NCBI GenBank assembly: GCA_013350335.1
Contig: CM023537.1
Location: 50,786,608-50,850,607 of the forward strand
DNA: 64,000 nt
Reading direction: 5' to 3'
Origin: Chimonanthus salicifolius
Lineage: Eukaryota; Streptophyta; Magnoliopsida; Laurales; Calycanthaceae
Both the position numbers and the translations under genes were made by a program. Position 1 is the stretch's first letter. Every line of letters begins with the position of its first letter. Shown here in pieces: positions 22,319-35,328 of this stretch. The notes beneath the pieces are model-generated. The model saw only the letters and a program-made list of their open reading frames with translations, made no database searches and was not told the DNA's origin.

Positions 22319-23364
22319 TTTCGGTTATACGAGCTGTCGTACAATGTGAGGTCAGCCTCTTCCTGATTTTCAACATGTAGATCAAAATATATAACTAAAA
22401 AGTTTACATGTAAATATATAAATAATATAATTAAAAAAAAAAATCTTCATTCCAATCATCTTAACTCCTAATTTTTCAGTTCAAAATTTCAAATTAAATG
22501 ACACTAATAAATTCATTTCATTTTCTATTCTTTGTTCAATTAAATGACACAATATATATTCATTTATTTTTTTATTCAATTAAATGACACTATTTTCTTC
22601 AAAATAGTCATTTCAAATTAATGATAGAGACTTTATGGACATTTTTTCACATTTTTAACCATTTTTAGAATTTTGACTTCATAACTTTGATGCCCTGTTG
22701 CTCTATGAAAGTATCCATTTTTTATGGATATAAATTCATGACTCATATTTTCTCTAGTTTTGTAATTTTTCTAATTTTTTTTTAATAAGTGAGACTTTCA
22801 AACAAAATATGCCTTTAAATTTTATTGAGTATTAACTACTGAATTTTTAAAATTTTAAATCAAGACATAAAATGACCCACCTGCTCTTAATTTGACCGAT
22901 ACTTTCCGACTGCATCAATAAATTCTAGAAAATGAATATTTTAATTATACAAAAAATGTATTTCAACATTTTTATTCATTTGATTTAATGAAATAAAATA
23001 GGCAATTGTTATTAAATTTTATTTCAACCATCTATTTTACCTTTTTATTTGAATAGCAATAAATGTTTTATAAGAATTTTTTTTTTAAATTCTCATATAA
23101 AAAGTTTCTTTTAATTTCATAAGTCCGCTAGATTCTATATAATTCATAAACATCTTACACCTAATTTGAGCCATGAGAATTTCACGATTTAATCATGTGA
23201 GTTTGATGTTGTACACTACCTTTTCTTGTTTATAATAATTCAAAAATCTTACCCAACTCATTTTAGCAAAATAAAGTATTCACTTGAATTCTCGTCAAGT
23301 CAAAAAAGTAAAAATACAATTGAATATTATAGTAATATTATTTTTAATATATAATTACATCAAA

Positions 23365-23403
<39 letters not shown>

Positions 23404-25249
23404 TAAACTAGAAGGTCATTAAATAATAATAATATTTAAATTTAATTCAAATTAGCATAGGATGAGAGAGGAAATCTAGTGAGCAAGAGGTACTGAGTGA
23501 GGAAATATTAGTGAAATATGGGATGAAAAGATTCATAATTTGAGTAATTTTTATGAGTTCTTAATAATGGTTAGATTTTTAGAATATATATATATATATA
23601 TATTATTAGTTTATGTGCATTTTATGCATTGTTTGATTCATGTCATATGTATTGTGTATTATACCAATCAAATATTTGTCGATATCAATATATAACAATT
23701 AACGTTTCAAACCAACTCAAAATTCTATTGAATCAAATAACTCAAAAGAGTTGCTGTACTCGACTTGAAATTTTTTAGTAAAACTCATTGACTCTCTTAG
23801 CTCGCAATTCTATTCATGTTATTCAACTTGGTCTAACTAGCCTAACGAAAACCACTAAATAAGAGTGGCTCAATTGATTAGAATCTTTATGGTTTCTCAA
23901 CAATTAATAATATTTATGAAATTGCTAACATGATGATTTGTTCTTTAATTAATTAGTTTGATATGGTCTTTAAATGTGATTTTCTTATAATTGACAAATA
24001 ACGATATTTTTAACTTGTTAATAGAATTTGACCGTTGCCAAATAACAATATTCTAATTTGTTAGATTTTTCTGATAGTTGCCAAGCCACAATATTTTATT
24101 CTGAAGTATTTTCTTTTTCTAATCTGATAGGTTGAAAATCTTTCAATGTTAGAATATGACACTTGCCAAACACACCTTTACTTTTTACTATCTAAAAATA
24201 AATAAAATTTGTGTAAAATGCTTAAAAATAGAAAAAAGAATTTAAGCTTAAATTTAGTGAATTTAAAGATCTGCCCACAATTTTAATATTAGAATTTAAA
24301 AATAAAAAAAATTATGTAAACGTTTGTAAGTGGAGAAAAACTATCTTCCATTTTACTTGTTAATTAGGGGTGACAATTTTTAAACCGATCTGTGTACTCA
24401 ACTAGTAATGACCCAAAAAAAATTAGATTTGAGTCATCTATTTCTTGAAAATGTTTTATAATGACTGGATCCGAACCCGCCCATATTAAATCAAAGTTGG
24501 ATTGGATAGAAGGGCCCTAGATTTGAATTCAATAGAACTATAATTAAAAAAATCCCATATAAGCACTATTTTTAAAAATCTATTGGATGTAGCCCATGTA
24601 TCTCATTGCCTCCTTTCATAACTAAATAACCTCACATCAAATTAAAGTTCCTTTATCTTTTATTTTATTTAATAATAATTTTCATCTTATTTTTTATTTT
24701 ATTTTTCATAGAAATTCAAGTCAAGTTGAAGTAAATTAATTGAAATTTCAATCAAATTGAATTAGATCAGTAATGAAAGAGTTACCTTGGATCTGACTAA
24801 AACCTTAATGTTATAAATAACTAATTTGATCAAAACATAATTTGATCCGATGTCAACACCCTATTGTGATGCTCTCTCATTAATAAACTCAATTCAACTC
24901 ATGTTAAAATTTATTAAATCTGAAATATACAAATATATAATTGAATCTCATTTCTCAAGTCCATATAGGTCAGGTTAAAACCCGACCCAAGTTTCACCCC
25001 AGCTATTAAAGAAATTGGGGTATTTTGTGTAACCCAATATGGATTTTACTGTATTACCTATTTTGCCCTTCGAATCAGCTCGCCAAATCCTTCGAATCAC
25101 TTACAGCTAACGGATTCGAAGGAAAAAAATGGGCAAATTTTGAGTTATCCAAAATGCCCGTGGGAAGATCGCTGGTCTTCAATTATAGAGGTAATAATGC
25201 AATTCTTTTAGTGAAGAATTTGGTGGAGAATGTGGTTGGTAATTCTCTT
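22319..25249. other. Module C spacer, AT-rich, with (TA)n microsatellites
   Basis: This long AT-rich region is also present at 47875-50795. Uninterrupted TA repeats lie near 23369-23400 and 23586-23602, with different lengths in the other copies. No gene was recognised. The plus-strand ORF at 25025-25318 lies antisense to a better minus-strand candidate and is probably chance. Confidence 0.7.
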
Positions 25250-25492
25250 TTACCATTTATAAAAGGGATGAAGAATTATGGAATGGAAAACATGTTTTTC
25301 AATTGGAAAACACAATAGAGACAAACGGGAATTCATTGGAAAGTAAGCAACTGGAATTGGAGGCTCAAATTTGGATTTGGATTTGGATTTTGATTTCTTA
25401 AGTTGGATACCTGCAGCATCTTCGGACGACGAGACGATGCAAGAAGAAGAAGACGACATGAAGCAGCTGAAAAGCATGGAGAAGATTGCCAT
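25250..25492 (-). CDS. Possible small plant protein, 80 aa
   Basis: This minus-strand ORF starts MAIFSMLFSCF and continues with poly-Ser, a Lys-Ser alternation (KSKSKSKSK) and PPIPVAYFPMNSRLSLL. A canonical TATAAAAG box lies 131 bp upstream, which is a plausible promoter spacing. The second copy at 50796-51044 also keeps an open frame despite an in-frame two-residue change in the Ser run. No domain was recognised. The PVAYFP...SRLSLL end resembles short uncharacterised plant proteins I recall, and the true stop could differ if an intron follows. Function unknown. Confidence 0.45.
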   Translation of the reverse strand: MAIFSMLFSCFMSSSSSCIVSSSEDAAGIQLKKSKSKSKSKFEPPIPVAYFPMNSRLSLLCFPIEKHVFHSIILHPFYKW

Positions 25493-25622
25493 AGATTGGC
25501 CTTGGTACTACTATTTCTCTCTTTGCTTTTAGTGAATGCTAAGATGATTGAGAGAGCAAGGGGGTTTGATAAGGGAGGAAATATATGTGGTGATGTCTGT
25601 CTTGTTTTATGTTTATTGGGAC

Positions 25623-25630
25623 CTTTTATA
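25623..25630 (-). promoter_or_regulatory. TATA box of the 80-aa ORF
   Basis: TATAAAAG on the minus strand, conserved at 51176-51183 in the other unit. The LTR at 25779 inserted about 150 bp upstream of it in this unit only. Confidence 0.5.
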
Positions 25631-27374
25631 GACAATAAAAATATTTAGACAGGAAACATTTTAATCCGACTAGTTATTAGAGCTGTGCAACTTTGGAGAG
25701 TGGCTCAAAACAGTGTTGAGCGTGAATCAAACTTAATACCTCCCTTGGGTTCAATCCCATAAAATTTTATGGTGTAACTGTCACGCCCCAAACCCAAATG
25801 TGGGCCCGGAACGCAACTGATTTTTTTTTTTTTTAAACAATAAACTCTAGTCACCCAACGTCATAACTGGACTGGATCTTCAAGTTTACCAAAATCCGAT
25901 CCTAGAAAATGTCACACGTGCTTTTCACACATGGACTTAAACATATACCATATGTCCCCATATACAACCTCTATCACACCACGAATATTTTCATTTGTCT
26001 CATCAGTGTTACGCACGAAAGCATAGTGGATATAATGTATACGATATTAAAACTTACAGACATAAGTTTCTTATGCCACATGAGGCATACTGATTACAAA
26101 TACTCAAACATATTTAAACAAGCAAATGGTTTCCACGTGCGGAAAACCTTAGGAACTTCTAAGTTTCGACTTTCAACGAGGCACCACTGGTCCCTCCAAT
26201 CCTTCCTCTGGTTCAGATCCTGCATTGTAAGGGACGTGAGCAACAGCCCAGTGGGGAGAACTCACCATAAAATCCAATGATTGTAATGTAACAATGCATA
26301 AGCAATGCATGTCATAGAAAAACATGTTATATCCCATTTTCACCCTAGGATCATCTTCTAAGGTTTTTACTCAGATTGGATTGTTAACACTGGGGTCAGT
26401 CCCCAGCCATGTTATAACACCGGGGTCAGCCCCCATTTAAAGTTCCAACCAGAACTAATATTAATTCCTCCGCGGAAATAATATAGCAACTTGCAAGTGC
26501 ATACGGTCTCCACGACCCGATCTACTAGCCCATCCAACACCAACGGTTGATGGCGGTCGACCACAGCCTACTAACACGTCCAACCCAACGGTTCGCAAAC
26601 GGTGTTCGACTAATCTCAGCAATTATAGCCCAACGGCCAATATTCAACTTTACAAAGTTATTATCTTCCACAGATTTAACTTATGAACATAATTATCACA
26701 TGCAAATGTCAAATGGATGATAATGTATGATTTCTAGTGCCCTCCTTACACAGGGACTTATTCTGAGAGAACCGCCATACTGCAGGCTTACCATTTGGTG
26801 TATTCAATACCAATACAAGAAATCAATAAGATAATCAATATCACACAAATATATAAAACTGGATTTAATAACATGAATGCCTTCACCCAGTTTTTACCCT
26901 ACAATTTCCATACACTCCATGGGTCCATACTGCGTTAGAGACTAAAAGTCCTCGACTCTCCGACACCATTTTAACGCCTACATTCTAAACAGTTAGAACA
27001 TTTACATCCCTTACATGTAGGCAGTATCAGGTCTCGTATTCTGGACCTATATAGCCTTTTCCATCTTAATTGACCATGGGTCCCATTTCAGTCTGGTGTT
27101 AGTGGGTTTAATATATAACACAATACAAGTGTTGGTTCGAGTCTCCTCACCTTCTCCGGTTGAGTTTTTCACAGAAAATCTGTAAGATAGAATAAAATGT
27201 ATAAATTTTCTATTTATCAGTACATACACATAATAATTTCCCAAACCACGTGCTATTTTTCCAGAAAACATGATATGTGTAATGAGTCACGTAGGCTCTT
27301 TCTACTCCTTTAAATTATGTTAGAAAGTTAGTTGTCAGCCATTCAAAACATTACAATAAAATGAAAAATGTAAA

Positions 27375-27676
27375 GTACTCAGTGCCTTCTCTCGTATTGT
27401 CTTCTGGAGAAAGGACCATGGAGACGTATTGTGAGAGGCCCAGAGGGTATAGAGACAGTAAAGTAAATAAAAGTACTCAGTGCCCTATCCTCGTATTGTC
27501 TTCTGGAAGAAGGACCATGGAGACGTATTGAGAATTTGGCCCAGAGGGTACAGAGACAGTAAAGTAAATAAAAGTACTCAGTGCCCTATCCTCGTATTGT
27601 CTTCTGGAAGAAGGACCATGAAGACATATTGAGAATTTGGCCCAGAGGGTATAGTACAGGAATTTAAACACACAGG
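27375..27676 (-). repeat. Three ~100-bp tandem repeats in the LTR
   Basis: GTACTCAGTGCC...GTATTGTCTTCTGG...GACCATG blocks begin at 27375, 27473 and 27574. The related LTRs at 3481 and 43789 carry the corresponding GGGCACTGAGT and CCAGAAGACAA motifs without this triplication. Confidence 0.8.
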
Positions 27677-28306
27677 GCGGAAAAATAATCACACAATAGT
27701 CAGCTGGGGTTAATTTTTTCCCCCATTTTACTTAGGGTCAAAAATTATATTTTGAACGTAAAATAATACAAATCTTGAGGGTAAAATTTAAATTTTAAGA
27801 GGAAATCTATTTTTCCTCCATTTTAAAAAAATCTCATTTTTTTAATCCCAATACTAAGTTATTTTACTCCTAACCTGCTATGGAGTTAATAAAAATAAGA
27901 ATAGAATTATTTCGATACCTTGGGTGCAAAATTCTGTGTAAGATTGACTAAATTTGAAAACCCTTAAAAGAATTCAGGAAACCCGAACGTTCGGCTGCTG
28001 CTGGTATGGCCAAAGCAAGAGAAAGAAGAAGAAAGAAAAGAAAATTAGGAGAGAGAGGGCTTGTTGTTTTTGAAAGAGGGAGAGAGAGCAAAACGGCAGA
28101 AAAACTGAGGAGTTTTTTTTTTTTTTTTCCTTTTCTTTTCACGTTCTGGCTTCCTTGCTGATTACACCTATTTATAGGCAACCATATAGATTTTTTTAAT
28201 CATACAGGTTGCCTAAGCTATTCATTAGCTTTAGGATTTTGATAACTTATGCATTTATTATTATATATATTAATATTATTATTACAACTACCGCACAGTG
28301 ACATAG

Positions 28307-30247
28307 TGTAATACCCTAGATTTTTCAGTATATCAATATTTACGAAAATGCCCTTGGATTTATAAATTGAAGGGTTATGATCATAGATGAGAAAAATGGT
28401 GGGACCCATTCCTCAATGTGCTTGTATAAGGTTTAAATTAAGTTAAATGGGCAAGGTACATTTATTTGGGTCAAAGAGGTTAAATGGGTCAAAGGACCCA
28501 AATGGGACCCAATGGGTTGTGTATGTCATGATTGATCATGGAGTGAGCTCAAAGCTTAATTGGTTTAAGTTCATTAAATATTGAGTTGGTTTGAGTTGAG
28601 ATAAATAATGGAGTTGAGTTGAGTTGAATTTATTAGTTGAGTTACATTAAATGAATGAGTTGAGTTGGGTGAGTTAAATGAATGGGTTGGGTGGAATGTT
28701 TATTTTAAGTAAGTGATGTGTGTGAATGGGAGTGGAATGGATTGATTTCAAGTGTAAAACAAAGAAAAACGTGGGCTGCATGGGGAAGTTATCTTATGCA
28801 TGTAACTCCTAATTAAGTGTTAAATGTTGGTGGAGGTTTTGGGAGTTACATGTGGTGAGGAGTTGCAAAGTTAAAAGATTCATAAAACACGTTGGATTGC
28901 ATGAGAATTATTCTATGCATGAGAATTAAAGGGGAGTTGGAAGGTTGAGTTGGTCCAAGTGATATTTTGAGGATTGAGGTTGTCAATAAATTATTTGGAT
29001 GGTGTTAATCCAAATTAAAAGAGACCAAAGTTTTAAATGGGTGAGGTTCGGCCATGGGGTATGGCCGAACCCCACAAAGTGGATTTTTGGGACTTAGATT
29101 AAGATGGAATCACATGGATGAATGTTTAACTTGTTGTTATGTAAATAAGGTATTGGGATTGCTAGAACGGTGAACAAGCCGTAAACGGAAGACGGTTCAC
29201 AAGAGCGGGCAATCTAAGTAATCTAGTGTAGGTTTCCTACCTTTATTGTAACCACTATTTCATATGTTGTTTTATGTTGATTTCGATAACTTATATGATT
29301 GTAAAGTTATGTTTCTAAATGACATATTTGCATAGACATCTCATGCATGGCATGGGATGATGGTGTTGTAACCGGAGGCCACACTCCGTCGGGGCGTCCG
29401 AAAGACCACTGTGGGGTACCCTGATGATGAGAATCCCATCAGGAGGAATCCGGAGGCCACACTCCGTCGGGGCGTCCGAAAGACCACTGTGGGTTACCTT
29501 GACGATGAGAATCCCGTCAAGTGATGGCTATGTTGAATGGTGATGGGTGGGACTCATTACATGTTCATTTCATACATAGCATGTTTTTATGGAATTTTGT
29601 CTCACATGTATTATTATTATATTATTTGCATGTTTTGACTAACCATGTGGTAGCCCTACTCGGAAACACTACTGGGCGCGTTGATCTAACGCCCTATCTA
29701 TATCCTTAGTGGATGATGTAGGGAAAGGGAAAAACGTGGAGCGAGAAGAGGACCAAGTACGGAAACTTGGGCGGTTTGAATGATTGGAATGGATTATGAA
29801 TGGATTATTTTATGGACTTGATATTTGATATATTTGGACAATGTAATTTGGTAATTAGTTATGTTGGCTTGTAATAAGTAGTTAAGATAGATGCTATGGT
29901 TTGTTTTATGTTGGATGTTTTGATTAAACGATTAGTTAAGATTGATTAGTAATTTTGGAGAATAAGTTATGTACTTTGCTATCTAAGAATGGAAAATTGG
30001 ATTAGTCATAGGTTCTATTATAACCTCAGTTAGATTTAGACTAAGTTAATTCCGCAAGTTATATATGTACCATGTGCGGATCAGTTTTATGGACTTAGTT
30101 CATACGCACATGGGCTTGGCCAGTTAAGGGTCGGATTTGAGATCCGAACTTAACTCGCGTCGTGACACTCCGCCCCGATCACATGATTATTATATTTAAA
30201 AAAAAAATAAACTCTGAAAATTAGAGTGAAAAGGGCGGGGTGTTACA
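28307..30247 (+). mobile_element. Nested solo LTR (1941 bp), TSD CATAG
   Basis: It begins TGTAATACCCTAG and ends GGGCGGGGTGTTACA, with CATAG at 28302-28306 and 30248-30252. It lies in opposite orientation within the larger LTR and has no coding region. An internal tandem duplication (about 29372-29521) repeats a block containing GGAGGCCACACTCCGTCGG. Confidence 0.85.
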
Positions 30248-32461
30248 CATAGGCAATTGGCGGTGTTGTATTCTTCCAACACAACTAAAAGCTACATCCA
30301 TAGCTTTGAAACCTATCTTTCATCTGGTTTCTAATATTATTTTATAATATAATATTAGTTTATTCGTTTTACTATTTACATCTATGTCCTTTCTTTTATC
30401 GGGGTATTTCAGGGTCTCACTAAATTGATACAATTGGTTCAGTAGGTCAAGTAATAAAAACTGAGCATGGTATTAAAATTTGGGGTGAAATCTATCTCAA
30501 AAACCCAGTGTTTTCGCTAAAAATTACCGTTTTAACAAAATCTCCTAATCTTCAAGATTCTTTTTGAAAGTATCCAACCTTATAGTTTGATAGAGTAAAT
30601 TTGTCTGATAAAAACATTCTAAAGTTTCAAAGTGTTTTGAAGTCAAAAACCACATTTTCTAAATGAAAGAATATTCAACGGCCCATATTTCATGACTTAA
30701 AATAAATATCGAAAACTAACTATTTTAGAGTGTAAAGAAATAAACAACTTAGTTATAATACAGATTGAGTACTGACTCTCTCTGTATATTTTTAGGACTT
30801 CCTCTACCCTGTCAAATTGGGGTTTTACCACTTTAAAACTTAGGGGTAAAATAAATTAGCGAAATTATAGCGAGATTGGCATGTCATTAGGTCCGGAATT
30901 TAAAAATAATGCATAATATAAAATTTGAAGTTCAAACTATATCAAATGACTGAGTTTATACAGCAGCTAAGGTTTAAGCCTAAAATAATATTATTATTAT
31001 ATTCATAACTCACCCATATACCCTTGGAATTTAATTAAAAGAGTTATCGGATTCGGATCGAGTCAAACTCAGATCCGTTAAAGAACTTATTTGATACTCT
31101 TTACGATTAGAGGAAAATAATTCATAATTAACGGATAAAAAAAATTATTTAATTAATCATAATTAATCATAATTAATTCTTAAATTGGGATGGGATATTA
31201 CAGTAACAATCATATTAAATGCTGTGAAATGACCAGTTGCTATACAAGTATTTAGATGACTAAATCTCATACATAACATAGCTTTATACCAAATGACTAG
31301 AAATCTTATGGGCTGAAGACTAATGGCTACATCATTACATGAATGCTCCATATAAGAAAAAAGACCTGTTAACCCACCTATATTCTCTCCTATTTTGTAA
31401 CATATCTTAGTCTCGAAATGCGGCATTCATTCTCTGCATCAATTGGATTGTATTAGATTGTATTTGTAGGTTCTTCCTTTGCAATGCCTCCATCTCTCCT
31501 TGGTGTATTTGCAAATTTCCATGAAACTGAACATATTATTTCATTATTGCAACAACCTGCTACCTCATGGATAGGCACTGTGTCTGTAATTTCTAACAAA
31601 TCTGATTGTGTGAGGTTCACATTCAAGGAGGCAATGTTATCATCTAGATTCTTGATCTTGGTTGTCCCTGTAGATATTTGATAAGATCATCAATCACCCT
31701 GTTCTAGCATCTAAGCATCAAAACATACATCACCCAGGGCCCACTATTTTAGGTCAGTTAAGTTCGTCCAACTTTTGTGCTGCTCGGTACACGTGAAAAA
31801 AAAGCATGGATTAAAGAATGGGTGTAGAATTTTAATGAAATATAGTTAGATGCGTACCTGGGATAGGAACTACATCATCACCTTGATGGAGAAGCCATGC
31901 CAGAGCTAATTGGGCTGGGATGCCCCCTGCTTTGTGGCTAACTTTTCAAAAAGATTGTAGAGTTTCTTGTTCTTCTCCAAGTTCTCTCCCATGAACCTTG
32001 GATGTGTACTCTAAAATGGAAACAAACAAAATTGTTGTAAGTTCAGTTAATAAATCTACCAATGTAATAAAGGTATACCAGTGAAATAATAGGTTCCTAT
32101 AAAACTTGACCCGAAGTACCTGAGTTACAAATTTGGGCTGATAATTAAAAAATTCAGAATATTTCTAAATATTATTCAATATTTCCAAAAATATTGGCGA
32201 CACTGAAAATTTTTGGTTGACATTTGTTATTGAGCCCAAAAGAAACAACAGATTGTGCACAAGACGGGAAATAGTGACTTATAATGGACCTTATAGAAGA
32301 TACAGAGAGGTCGGAAATCTAGTGAAGTACTAACTATAGAATGACTATATATTTTCAACCCCCACTCCCGCCCCCTCCACACATCAAAATACCTCTCACT
32401 AGGACCCTGTAGCTATTTAAATTGAAAACGACAATGCTGCTAAGCTATATTTGGTGGGTAT

Positions 32462-34879
32462 TGATGTCAATTTTAATTTACTCGCAAGCGTACGAACCAG
32501 TTTATAGTATAGAGTATGAGTGCGAGGTCGTACCCAAAGGAAACCGACAAAATATATGTATGAAATAGAAAATGGCACTATTAAAAATGTGATTAAAGAA
32601 AATAGTTTTCTAAAACATATAGTTATCATCTTAATTTAGAATAATAAATTGTTTTGATGAATTTTTGAGAAAGAATAAAATAATTCAAGAATAAATAAAT
32701 TGTTTACATAATTTATAATGGAATCGGGTAAAAAATCGAAGTAGCATGTTATCCTATTTAAAAATAATAAAATCATGGCCTAGATTATGAAATGTTCTAG
32801 AGTTATAAAATATAATTCAAATTTATTTCCTATTAAAATTCTAATTAGAATTTTCTTATGTCATCCATTAAATAAGACTTTTCTCAATTCAAGCCTTAGG
32901 CTTGAGCGGGTTTTAAACTTGTGTTTCCCCAAATCTAAAATAATTGTTCTTGAAAAGAACCTTAGACTGGAAAGACGGCAAGTCCCACTGATCCTAATAG
33001 GGGTTCTACTTTCCTTGAAAAAATTCTAAAATAATTTCTTACATAATGTTCATAAAAAGAATTAAAAATGAAGTACAAATCATCACTATTAAATATTTTA
33101 ATAACTGGTACCACCATAAATCTAAACAACTGCCATGATTTTTTATTTAAAAAGTTGGAAATAAAATACAATTCTTTTGGACTTTACATAAAAATAAAAA
33201 AATAAAATAACTTACAAGAAATTATTTATTTTTCTCTGTCTTTCGTCGTCCAACTTCAGTCTTCAATGTCTTGTCCGGTTCAACTTTCAATGGACCCAAA
33301 CACTTGAATTTATAGAAGGGAGGCGCTGAGATAAGAGACCCTTCAAATTTGATCGGGATAAGACCCATTTACGTTCAAATTCTAAATCAGTCGGGATAAG
33401 ACCCATTTTGAAATCTCCATAGGCTAACACATCTTTTATCTCTTTTTTTTCTTTTTCTTATCCCGTCTTCTCTATCTGGATCGGCTTACTTTATCTCTTT
33501 TGCAAATCTTTGCTTTCGGCCAACCCTGTGGATCGGGAGATAACTCAAAAAGTCTTATCCTTCCTTCTTCTTCTCAGTTTCAAACCTCCCTTATCTCTCC
33601 CAAATCTTATCTTTTCTCTGTTTATCTTCTTGAAACCCAGCTGCTACACGGCAGCTGGTACACGGTAGTTCTCAGTTTTCTCTCTTCTTTAACTTCCTCT
33701 CTGCTGATCCCAGCTAAGGATCAGCTAACCCTCATCTTCCTTTCTTTATCTTCATCTCTCCTTATCTTATCCTTCATTCTCTTCTGATTATCTCTCCTTC
33801 TTTGCTGGCAGCTGCCTTATCTTTTCTTCTTCTTCTTACTTCACGCCTCTATCTGGCAGCTCTCTTTTGAATTTCAAAAATCAATCACTCGGTAGCTCCT
33901 TATCCAAATCTTATCTGGATCGGATAACTCCCAACTGCTACAGGGCATTTGGGTGTGGTGCTGGCTGCTATTTGTAATGGAGCCCTTCTCAGTTGGTTGT
34001 TCTTCTTTCTCTTCTCAGTTGCCTCCTTCACTGTTTTGGCTCTGCTGCTGTTCACCCTTGTTGCTCTTCTTCTCATTTCTGGCTGCCGTTCATCTCAGCT
34101 GGCTGCCTCTTCAGTTGGCTGCTATGCATCGCTGGCTTCAGCTCTGCTGCACTCAGTCGCTGCCTGCACTTCTTCTCATTGCTGGCTGCCGTTCATCTCA
34201 GCTGGTTTCAGCTGTCCCACCTTGTCTCTGCATCGGCTAACTTTCTGGAGTGGTCCCGACGGCTGCTGCTTTTCCCTTCCTTCCTGCTGCCGCTTTCACT
34301 CTGTTCAGCCTCTACTTTCCAGTCAACCTACTTGCAACACAGATCTGATCTGGCTACTTTATGTGAGCAGCAGACTGATGCTGTTGCTACTGGGTGCACC
34401 GCTGGCTCTCAATTGTTCCTCTATCAACTGGTCTTTCATGCTGCCTTTCTTCTCTTTTTCTCCCATGAGTCCCTGCAACCAGATAAAGAGAAAACATAGA
34501 AAAGAAATGGTAATAGTTTCCTTAAGCTTTCTTTCATGTGCCAGGCACCCCGATCGACACTAAATGAGAAGGGTTGGTAAATGAGACTCGACGTTCACTC
34601 GAAATTGGACAATAAAATTTAAATATTAATTGCATGAGTGTAGAAGGTTGTAGGTTCTGAGACCCAACTAGTTTAATCAACTTGACCTGACCATTTTGAA
34701 GGTGACGTCGACTGTATTTTTTACTTAGCCATTTTTTATCATTTTTATTTTCTTTTCTTGTATTTTTCAAAATAAACTGTAAAACTAAAAATAGCATTTA
34801 AACATATCTAATATTTATAAAATAAGGACTAATTAATCTAATATTAAAGGGTAAAATTGTAATTTTACGGTGTTCATCA
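32462..34879. mobile_element. Solo LTR candidate (2418 bp) in the AKR intron, TSD GGTAT
   Basis: It begins TGATGTCAATTTT and ends GTTCATCA, with GGTAT at 32457-32461 and 34880-34884. A strongly pyrimidine-rich segment (33420-34490) produces long overlapping ORFs without recognisable domains. There is no gag or pol. The same insertion is in unit three, so it predates that duplication. Orientation is not certain. Confidence 0.65.
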
Positions 34880-34967
34880 GGTATATGGAGATCAGACCCT
34901 TCCAATTATCTTTTTAGCTCCAACTGGTAAATACCAACTTTCAAGTTTATGAGAAAATTTAGAAATA

Positions 34968-35328
34968 TGTTGCGATAATGTCTCATATTTTGTGGTCATC
35001 CAGGCCATATTGGACATTGGCCCCCAATCAGGTGTTCTTGGGGATTTGGCCCCTGAGTTGGGGGATTTAAGGGGGTAGTGTGCCCCTTGAAGAGGTTGGA
35101 GGGCAGAGCCCTGACTCAAAAGGTTTTTTCTGCGTAAGGGTATTTTTAAATTTTTTTTTACCTAGTATTGTCTATATCTTTCATCTTTGAGTGATTTATG
35201 GGGTTATGGGTATTTTGAGAGAGGCAAGAAAAAGAAAGTATTGTAACCCTATTCTCAAAGATAGTGAAATCACTCATTAGCTAACCATGCTAATCTCGTG
35301 CATTTCATGGTTTGTTTGCTTTTCAACA
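34968..35328 (+). mobile_element. Copia-like solo LTR (361 bp)
   Basis: It starts TGTTGCGATAATGTC and ends TTTCAACA, with near-identical flanks AAATA and AAATC. The layout is typical of short Ty1/copia LTRs: a start-TGTTGNNATAATGTC block, a GC-rich middle with GGCCCC runs, then GAGAGAGGCAAG and TTGTAACCCTATTCTC. A TATA-like CATATATATT before GAGAGAGG is present in unit three but deleted here. Confidence 0.6.

Larger units (their letters stand above)
7612..22385. repeat. Large inverted duplication of the RING locus
   Basis: The left arm (7612-13968) and right arm (14069-22385) are reverse complements along modules B and the start of C, with one RING gene in each arm. Arm-specific differences are the hAT-like insert at 12228-13213 and an exon 1 deletion (left), and the Pack-MULE at 19928-22310 (right). 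The 100-N gap separates them. Confidence 0.85.
25779..31202 (-). mobile_element. Solo LTR (~3.48 kb) interrupted by a second LTR
   Basis: On the minus strand it starts TGTAATATCCC and ends GGGGCGTGACA. GTAAC flanks it at 25774-25778 and 31203-31207, and unit two/three has the uninterrupted GGTGTAACAATC at about 51326. Its 3' end shares the A-run, TTCCGGGCCCAC and GGGGCGTGACA with the LTRs at 3481 and 43789, so it is a related family. No gag or pol is present. Excluding the nested LTR and its duplication it measures about 3478 bp. Confidence 0.8.

Noticed and set aside
25025..25318. 97-codon plus-strand ORF and its 125-codon relative at 50487-50864
   Set aside because: It is antisense to the 80/82-aa candidate, which has a TATA box, and its N-terminus differs between copies because of an indel.
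29350..29525. Regularly spaced repeats that might suggest a CRISPR-like array
   Set aside because: Only two tandem blocks with near-identical contents and no unique spacers, inside a plant LTR.
32462..32640. Possible tRNA or structured RNA at the GCAAGCGTACG...AGGTCGTACCCA motif
   Set aside because: It is the common terminal motif of a dispersed plant repeat; no cloverleaf or anticodon arm could be drawn.
33949..34563. 204-codon plus-strand ORF (and overlapping 168-codon ORFs), also near 54053-54599
   Set aside because: It lies in a pyrimidine-rich stretch of an apparent LTR. Two or three frames are open at once, the product is Ser/Leu/Cys-biased without a domain, and the 204-codon frame is not kept whole in unit three.
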